From Diphasiastrum complanatum (taxonomy: Eukaryota; Streptophyta; Lycopodiopsida; Lycopodiales; Lycopodiaceae): a DNA stretch of 64,000 nucleotides. The notes under the pieces were generated by a model, which did not search any database, was not told the origin of the DNA, and was given only the letters and a program-made list of their open reading frames with translations. The position numbers were made by a program, and so were the translations under genes. Shown here one piece after another: positions 58,061 to 64,000 of this stretch. Location: assembly GCA_029204225.1 (NCBI GenBank), contig CM055103.1, positions 47,550,458 to 47,614,457 on the forward strand. The letters run 5' to 3'. The stretch's first letter is position 1, and every line of letters begins with the position of its first letter.

Positions 58061-59160
58061 CTAAACTCTGCGGTAGAACCACTGAAACAATTGACAAATG
58101 TAATTTCGTTTTTCATTGGTTCCTCCATGTTGTGTATTTCAATGAAATGCTGCTCATGCTTGCCAGTGTGACTTCTCCATCCCTTGGGATGACCATACAC
58201 TCAAGCTTCCATATGTATTTGCAAAAAATGTTGTATGATCTCTTAGTATGTGCTGCATATGTCAAAATCATAATGTTAGTCTTATGTTTGGATCTAAATA
58301 TATATGAAAATTTGAAAGCATTTTGAAAATTTTATACTAACCATGTAATGAGTGATGTGATCTTCTCCCCATGCTTTTGATATTGCATTAACAAACTCAG
58401 CACAAGTCCTTTGGATAGTTTTCTTATCAATATCAGAGTATTTTTCTTTTCTTAAAATAGCAATCATACTATCAAGCTTTTTCCATACATCAACTTTTAG
58501 TACTCTGGTTTTGCCGTCTTTCTCAAAGTCCTGAGTGGCAGCAATAATATATGTCCAGACTGAGTGTTGAATATTAGAAGCCTTACCAGTATGATTTGAT
58601 AGAAAATGACGTGCTTTTGCTCCTCCTATGCTTGGCTTAGTTGGCATGTTCCCATTCTTTCCTGAAAGCTTTTCATCTTTTTGAATTTTGACATGTCCTT
58701 TATGGAGTCCTGCTTTTGATAAAACATCTTCTAATCGAGAGATAGCTTCCTTTGCTAATGATGTTGGCTTAGTATTCCAAGCAAAAAGTATATGAAGATA
58801 AATGATCTTTTCTATTAATCTAACTTTCACATGAAGAGTGTAAACATGCACATTTTTTAAGGGGATAGGCAGCACAGGCTTCCAGTTTGGATCTGCATAT
58901 TCTCTAGTAATTCATATACTCCTAGTTACATCTTTTGTCATTTTCATGCAGTACAAACAAGGGCGTTTTGATGTAGCACCGTGAGAGACATTATACATAC
59001 ATTTCAATGTTTTCAAATCACCTTCTAGGTGCCATTCAACATTGAAGACTCCAACTCCTGGAACATTGAGAAGTCCTCCATCCATATGGTCCTTGATGAT
59101 CCTAGGATAAGATGTCCTTGAGAATATCCATGATAATATATCATGATCCTCTTTCAGCAC
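58061..59160 (-). pseudogene. transposase-like gene with 89-bp intron and three TGA stops
   Basis: The first exon (59160-58342) holds DGGLLNVPGVGVFNVEWHL, DLKTLKCMYNVSHGA and the cysteine pair RPCLYCMK. After one TGA (near 58909) come YADPNWKPVLPIPLKNVHV, SIGGAKARHFLS and WGEDHITHYM. A donor GTTAGT and acceptor TATGCAG bound an 89-bp intron (58253-58341). The second exon continues HILRDHTTFFANTYGSL, QGMEKSHWQ and NTQHGG, ending at TAG 58061. Two more TGA codons interrupt it, where Arg (CGA) would fit. The Trp-His...Asp-Leu-Lys, CxxC, His-rich and TQHGG landmarks resemble an uncharacterised transposase-like family seen in many eukaryotic repeats; I cannot name it. The spliced frame shows the gene was once functional. 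Confidence 0.6.
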
Positions 59161-59700
59161 CTATCCAAATTCGCTTCTTACTTTCAGCCTTCTTCTTTGC
59201 CAAATCCACATCCTTCAATAATTGTAAATTTTCAATACGAATAGACTGTAAGACTGATTGCATTTGCTCTAGTTCTGATTTGATATTGATTGTTATCTTC
59301 TGTAATGATTCATTATTTTTTTTAAGTTGTTCATTTTCTTCTAACGTCTTTTGGAGATGACAATCTCTATTCGGACAATAAGAGGATATCCGAATTAACT
59401 CACCTTCTAAAAAGTGAACTTTATTCATATAACGTTGTTTTCCACGGTTTTGCAATCTTTCACAATATCCTAGTAATCCACTATGCCCATTGCTAAATGA
59501 GTTATTGAAGAGAATGTGGGATGTGTCAAAGTGCTTGGATCTTGTGGATATAATGTTTTATATGTCCACAAATCCAAGTTTTTCTTTCCTTCTATCCTGT
59601 AACGAGAACGATCTTCAACAGATATTTCAAAACTCCTTTGCCTCCTCTTCTCTGCAAAGGTGCCAAATCAATAGGGATATCCACATGTAGATGACATAAT
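59141..59700 (-). pseudogene. coiled-coil segment upstream of the transposase-like gene
   Basis: One frame reads KRRQRSFEISVEDRSRY, LDLWTYKTLYPQDPSTL and SSITHLAMGIV, then stops. A second, overlapping phase continues YCERLQNRGKQRYMNKVHFL and a heptad-rich stretch, LEENEQLKKNNESLQKI, typical of a coiled coil for self-association. It ends at a TGA at 59141, overlapping the next exon in another phase. An intron or a frameshift near 59480 could explain the phase change. It is probably the N-terminal half of the transposase-like protein. Confidence 0.45.
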
Positions 59701-59814
59701 GTCATCATCAACAAAAGAATAGAGTAATCAGTTGCATCAAAGTACTATGACCAGATTTTATGAAGCAAAACAAAATACTCATCTTTGATTATATTATATA
59801 CTATGTACGATCAA

Positions 59815-60020
59815 TCCAATCTCCATGCTTGTCTGTTTGATTCAAATTTGGAAAAGCCGCTCATTTTTTCATTCCAATAGGTAGTTGGTGCTCATATTTC
59901 CATTCTTGTAGAAGGAATGCATATGTAAACATTTTGCAATTTTTCCTGATTCGAATTTGGGGATGGCGGTCATATTCTAGATCAAAATATTGCCCTTTTC
60001 GTAACCAAGGAGGGAATAAT
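59815..60020 (-). pseudogene. conserved-looking coding fragment, unknown family
   Basis: The minus strand reads LFPPWLRKGQYFDLEYDRHP, RKNCKMFTYAFLLQEWKYEH and, after a TGA, AAFPNLNQTDKHGDWIDRT. The composition is protein-like over 65 codons with one stop, which may be TGG to TGA. It lies between the coiled-coil piece and the fragment at 60312. I do not recognise it. Confidence 0.35.
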
Positions 60021-60311
60021 TTTGAATTTTGTCAAGTTATATAGCGAACTGTTAACAGTTCTTAACTGTGACTATAGACACTGTGGTCAGATCATTGGGA
60101 GTTGGGGAGGCCTTTGGACCAGTGTGGGCAAGCAAATAAACAATATTGCTTTTTTTATTTTGATATTTTTGTATATCCTACATGGCATTCCTTACAGGGT
60201 CCCGTGTAAATTGTCTGATATAGTATTGTCAAAAGACGCCTTTAATGCATTCATGGAGATTTCAATTGAATTATTAGTATTATCAGGGAACTAGACAAAG
60301 TCTAGGCTAGA
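60021..60311 (-). other. spacer, possibly intronic
   Basis: No coding motif on either strand. It lies between two minus-strand coding remnants of the same cluster. Confidence 0.3.
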
Positions 60312-61140
60312 TCATCTTTGTAAGACAAGACTTCTAATGAACTGAATACACATAAAGCAAGGGTTGTGTTGCGCTTTATCTATACCATTAACATATAACT
60401 GGGAAGTGATCCAATTAATCTCACTCATAGCACTTTTAAGACGATTTCCAGTTAAGGAGTTGCAATGTAGCCATTTAATATTTTTCAAGTAATTTAAAGC
60501 CATATCTTTGCAAAGCCGTGCATATCTTTCTTGAGTATCCATATCACTATTTTTGTAAGAAGGCAATAATGTCACTAATCTTAACCAACCATAATATAGT
60601 TCTGTAGCAACTTCATTTAATGTTGGCACGGCATAAAGCAATATGATTCAAACCTTTACATAAGTCTTTCCTTAGTAGTTTGTTGTAAACAATGTCGCAA
60701 TCTGTTGACATAACATGCATAAATTCTTTTGAAACAAACACTTTTAAACGTTTATATGTAAGACAATAACAAGTAGTCGAATCAGTAAAGCTGAAGTCGC
60801 AAAAAACATCATAGGGCTTATACCAAAGTATTTTCATGTGCGATAAATAAGACAATGTCATCATAGAATTCATCAATAGAGCCAAAAATATAAAGTAAGG
60901 GTTTGGCAAAAAACTGCTTGACATTGATATTCTCAAAACTCCTAGTACAGTAACCTAAATGCAAAAATGCCTTCTCTTTATCCCTTTGATTGCTAAGCTA
61001 GATCCACTTTACCACATTGACAACACCCTTTTTATTTCCTCTTTGTCCTGCACAATGATCTTTTTCTTGTTGCCACTTTCTGATACCACTGAGCTTGGAT
61101 TGTTGAGGTTAAAAGTTCTAGTCCTCTTGTTGGAATTTAA
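60312..61140 (-). pseudogene. frameshifted gene remnant, unknown family
   Basis: Three consecutive phases read as one protein-like chain: RDKEKAFLHLGYCTRSFENI and IFGSIDEFYDDIVLFIAHEN; then YDVFCDFSFTDSTTCY and MSTDCDIVYNKLLRKDL; then TLNEVATELYYGWLRLVTLL and KNIKWLHCNSLTG. The phase changes fall near 60820 and 60640. At 61140-60960 a further piece (NLNNPSSVVSESGNKKKI) continues the same strand. I do not recognise the family. The even protein-like quality across the shifts argues for a decayed gene rather than chance frames. Confidence 0.45.
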
Positions 61141-61152
61141 AAAGTATTTGTC

Positions 61153-61670
61153 CTAAAGAGTTGAAAAACTTTTCAGTAGCCTTTCAATCTCCTGTATATT
61201 TTCGGCATCACCAAGTTTGGAAAGGAGTTTACATGACGGATCAAGTGATATCTCTTTGGAGGCATCGATCATATACTGCCTAATGTAGAGGAAGGTAATA
61301 AGGGATTCACAACATCTCTTGTTGGTTTGTGTAACCAAAGGAAAAAGGTGTTGATTTGATCTTGTAAGGAAGCACCAGGGAAGAACTTACCAAGGCTGTT
61401 CATCATAAACCATACAGCATGGTCAAACCAGATAATAGAGGAATTGTTCTTGCATTTATTGTCATAAATCTGTGGGATACTGTGGAAGTATGGAAGGGCC
61501 CCAGTTGGCATCAATGAGCTTTTTGTCTCCATGATACTTGACAATTTTCGTGACAACTTTTGAGTTAGCATTAAAGGCACTTGCAACGCAAAGATGTTGC
61601 AAATAGGTGAGTGAAAATCAAAGTGAACCATTTGTTGCCCTACAGGCACATCACACACGGAGGCCAACAC
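61153..61670 (-). pseudogene. minus-strand coding remnant at the head of the cluster
   Basis: Reads QLSRKL-like and SLMPTGALPYFHSIPQIYD, NSSIIWFDHAVWFMMNSLGK and ASLQDQINTFFLWLHKP. After a phase change come YIRQYMIDASKEISLDPSC and LGDAENIQEIERLLKSF. A TAG ends it at 61153. Probably the upstream part of the remnant at 60312-61140. No family recognised. Confidence 0.35.
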
Positions 61671-63103
61671 TACTATGAACTATGCACAACCATTACAAGT
61701 ATTTACAATCAAGCTAAAGTCGACAACCACATATTTAACATGCCAAAGATGATAATTATATGTGATAAGCACATCCAAGGCTACTCATTGTGAACTATGC
61801 ACAACCATTTACAAGTAATTAAAAAAGTATATGATTATTTCATGCGAAGAAGTCACATTCAAGCACCAATTTTTGGCTTAACCTTGTCACTTGCCATGTA
61901 TCGCATAAAACTATAAACAATGTAAACTGGTAATTTTCAAATAGGCATAAATCTGGGTGCAAAGGTGTAGTTTGGCACTTAGGTTGGAATAGAGTGTAGG
62001 GGTTGCATTTACCCAAGTCCTACAATCTATACAAATCCTCGTCACAATTCCACCTCAACTTGTGCCTTAAGAATGTAGAGGTTGCATATAACTAGGTCCA
62101 CCTCCAATTTAAAAAGATCTTCACCACAACTCAACCTCGAGTTGTGACATAGGAGTTCATTATTCACTCTTATAAGTCAAATTTTAAAAGTTTCTTTATT
62201 CGAATATTCCTCAACTCGGATGATTGGAACCATAATTTTTGTGTTTTAATGTCTCAAAAGGTAGGGGATGCTTGAGGTATCCTAACTAGGATATGCTATG
62301 GTGAGGAAAAATCATAAGATGAACTATTATGTAGAATCTTTTATTTTGTTTTTTTCTTGTTCATATTTTGTGCTTAATCAAGAATAGTGGATAACCAAGA
62401 ACTTCTTTAAAAGCGTAAATAATATTTTTAAAGTGTAGAGAATGCAGTTGGGCAACATCACTATGATTGTCATCTCAAAACTAGTAGTCAAACTCTTATT
62501 GTATTGAAAAGGAACATTGTTTTGAAGGATTAAAATTGTCCCTTCTACAACTCTAGTGTTAAGCATCATAGTTTTGAAACATATTATTTTTGGTGGTTCC
62601 TTTGGTATCTTATTTGAAAATGGATTGCCCTACCATTGTTGCTATGTTTTGTCATAGGTATGCAACTGCTATGTTTTTGGGCTCGAAGCATATGCCTACT
62701 ACACCCTCGCTACACAAGTTGTGTACCAATAATATACATGTAATCTCAAACTATGGATTGGTAGTAGGCATTCACTACTATGTGTAGCACGCACATATGT
62801 TGCGAGTTGATAGTGGGCATTTCTAGTGCACATATTGACTTATTTATAAGATACACGTGAAATCAAATGTTTGAATTTTACAGAGACTATACTAAGTCCT
62901 TACCTATCAAAAAATTTCAAAATAATGACCTTACATTAACACAACCTTCCACATCGAAGGGTTGTTTAAATGACACAATCTGTGAGCTAGCCATACTTTG
63001 GCTACCGCCCTCCATGGAAAGGCCTTGGAGTATACCACTCCCCCCAAAAATTTACAAATTACAATTTGTAGGTATGCAACATGCATTTGCTACTAACACA
63101 TTT
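61671..63103. other. intergenic sequence
   Basis: No gene supported. A degenerate pair of about 80-85 bp repeats at 62005-62165 shares GTAGRGGTTGCAT and TCACMACTCMACCTC words. Short frames here have no motif. Confidence 0.5.
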
Positions 63104-63121
63104 CATAATCAGCAAATGCAA
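63104..63121. repeat. 18-bp direct repeat, left
   Basis: CATAATCAGCAAATGCAA, repeated exactly at 63198-63215 on the other side of a 76-bp tRNA-like sequence. Confidence 0.9.
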
Positions 63122-63197
63122 GGGTTTGCTAAATTGGTTAGCTTGGCATCCAAAGTTTCTTTGGTCCCAAGTTCAAGCCCCCTTGGAAACCAAGATG
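63122..63197 (+). mobile_element. tRNA-derived SINE or retroposed tRNA-like sequence, 76 bp
   Basis: The 76 bp between the 18-bp direct repeats look like a tRNA. There is an acceptor-like pairing GGTTT (63123-63127) with AAACC (63187-63191), a D-arm-like GCTAA..TTAGC with GGTTAGC as A-box core, an anticodon-like stem CCAAAG/CTTTGG, and AAGTTCAAGCCCC as a B box. The loops do not fit a functional tRNA. With long target duplications this suggests insertion by a LINE-type mechanism. No poly-A tail is seen. Confidence 0.55.
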
Positions 63198-63215
63198 CAT
63201 AATCAGCAAATGCAA
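63198..63215. repeat. 18-bp direct repeat, right
   Basis: Same as 63104-63121. Confidence 0.9.
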
Positions 63216-63585
63216 AGCTTTTGTGGATGTGGCACACTCTCGTTCGTTGAGGGCAAAGGCGCTACACACTCTATAGCAAGGGCTTTTCTTAAAAACAAAT
63301 GAAACGTCGCTCCACCACTTGTCAATCATGTCTAGTACGTGTTGGGACCATGGCATATTCAGCTCACTCCTAGAGGATACTGCTCAGAGTGCACGTGTGC
63401 CTCCAATAACACAGAGGCACCTACAAATTCGGTACACATACCTCTTGTGGAGTTTATTCTATGTATATTGGATGTTAGTGTGATATGCTAAGTGCTTGTA
63501 GTTGTGATTAAAATGTATGTCCATGCTCTTTCCCTCTTTTGAGTGATTTGAGGAAGTAATAGGTAAAGTTTAAAGGCTTCATGTG
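63216..63585. other. upstream region of the PH-domain gene
   Basis: Non-coding 370 bp between the SINE and the TATA box. No known control element stands out. Confidence 0.5.
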
Positions 63586-63594
63586 TATAAATAG
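63586..63594 (+). promoter_or_regulatory. TATA box, TATAAATAG
   Basis: A strong plant TATA match. Transcription would be expected to start near 63615-63625, giving a 5' leader of about 155-165 bases before ATG 63779. Confidence 0.7.
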
Positions 63595-63775
63595 ATAGTG
63601 TTAGTTCAAACCTAACCACTTCAATTTAATAAAAAGGTACCACCTGCCATTTGGCCTCTCAAATTTCATTCATTCGTGTTGGCGTTTTATGTGAACATAT
63701 ATATCGCCTTCTTTTCTTTGCTTTGCTACGAGAAATTGCTGCTGTTCCTTCGGTTTGATCCTGCAGCTGAAGCTG

Positions 63776-63805
63776 GCGATGGCGATGGCGATGGCGATGG
63801 CGATG
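63776..63805 (+). repeat. (GCGATG)5 hexanucleotide repeat at the start codon
   Basis: Five perfect units. Each ATG is in frame with the gene at 63779, so each could serve as start. Confidence 0.95.
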
Positions 63806-64000
63806 GAGGAATTGCAGGTGCTAAGAGAAGAAAAGAAGCAATTGCTGGGTAGTGTGCAACATCTGAGGGAGCTGGTTGCACAGACAACAGCAGAGAGTTT
63901 CGTTCGATGCGGCAATCTGTACAAACACAACCCAATTCTTTGCTCCTCGGAGAAGCAATGGGAGCTTCGTTTCTTTGCTCTCACCACCAAAACCCTATCG
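63779..64000 (+). CDS. probable PH-domain protein, N-terminal part, cut by window end
   Basis: The frame opens at ATG 63779, is preceded by an in-frame TGA at 63692-63694, and stays open to the window end (74 codons). The product begins with a Met-Ala repeat, then a charged helix EELQVLREEKKQLLGSV.. likely to form a coiled coil, then SFVRCGNLYKHNP and KQWELRFFALTTKTLS. The last part matches the start of a pleckstrin-homology domain: G-x-L-x-K, a loop, then W-x-x-R-x-F-x-L. PH domains bind phosphoinositides or proteins at membranes. ATG context is GGCGATGG. A TATA box lies 185 bp upstream. It is the only gene here that looks like an ordinary cellular gene. Its full identity needs the sequence to the right. 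Confidence 0.78.
   Translation, partial: MAMAMAMAMEELQVLREEKKQLLGSVQHLRELVAQTTAESFVRCGNLYKHNPILCSSEKQWELRFFALTTKTLS

Noticed and set aside
58003-58326. 107-codon plus-strand frame
   Set aside because: It covers the second exon and intron of the transposase-like gene on the other strand, which has recognisable landmarks and splice sites.
63670-63990. 106-codon minus-strand frame with Ile-Ala repeats
   Set aside because: It is the shadow of the (GCGATG)5 repeat and of the plus-strand PH-domain gene.

Overview
The window looks like nuclear DNA of a repeat-rich land plant. It is AT-rich and dominated by LTR retrotransposons of the plant Ty1/copia and Ty3/gypsy (chromovirus) types, with primer-binding sites matching initiator tRNA-Met. 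It has long GA/CT microsatellites, short GT-AG introns and only one convincing cellular gene, which runs off the right edge. The size of the nests and the many dinucleotide repeats would suit a large-genome plant such as a fern, but that is a guess; no gene here fixes the taxon.

Layout. 1-1265: rearranged minus-strand copia fragment (family A). 1266-3292: gypsy gag/protease relic and a 73-bp tandem repeat. 3298-9512: complete minus-strand chromovirus with 358-bp LTRs, 5-bp target duplication, PBS, PPT and one long reading frame broken by two TAG codons. 9742-16703: older minus-strand gypsy with a 1.84-kb LTR, which interrupts a plus-strand family-A copia (16704-18996). 18997-39579: composite of degraded gypsy family D, holding a young complete copia (20760-26917, 682-bp LTRs, CCAAA target duplication) and several rearranged gypsy pieces, including a local inversion and an inverted duplication. 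39580-43300: copia tail, plus-strand gypsy protease/RT/RNase H and an unrelated gag. 43301-46260: no confident gene, three large CT microsatellites and a hairpin. 46270-52137: family-A copia with a 983-bp LTR and a cut-off 3' LTR. 52138-53980: copia RT fragment split by another LTR plus leader. 53981-56240: gypsy remnant with LTR pair and chromodomain.

56.5-61.7 kb is different. A run of minus-strand coding remnants has usable splice sites: an Ulp1/C48-like cysteine protease region, a transposase-like protein with a CxxC cluster and an 89-bp intron, a coiled-coil segment, and further conserved-looking pieces of unknown family. I read this as a decaying large DNA element or transposon-derived locus. 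It is the most likely place for something undescribed.

61.7-64 kb: mostly intergenic, with a tRNA-like SINE insertion flanked by 18-bp direct repeats. It ends with a TATA box and the first exon of a plus-strand gene whose product starts with a Met-Ala repeat, then a coiled coil and the start of a probable PH domain.

The retroelements do not work together as a pathway. They record successive nested insertions, and most nonsense changes are C-to-T or G-to-A transitions, as expected for methylated, silenced DNA.
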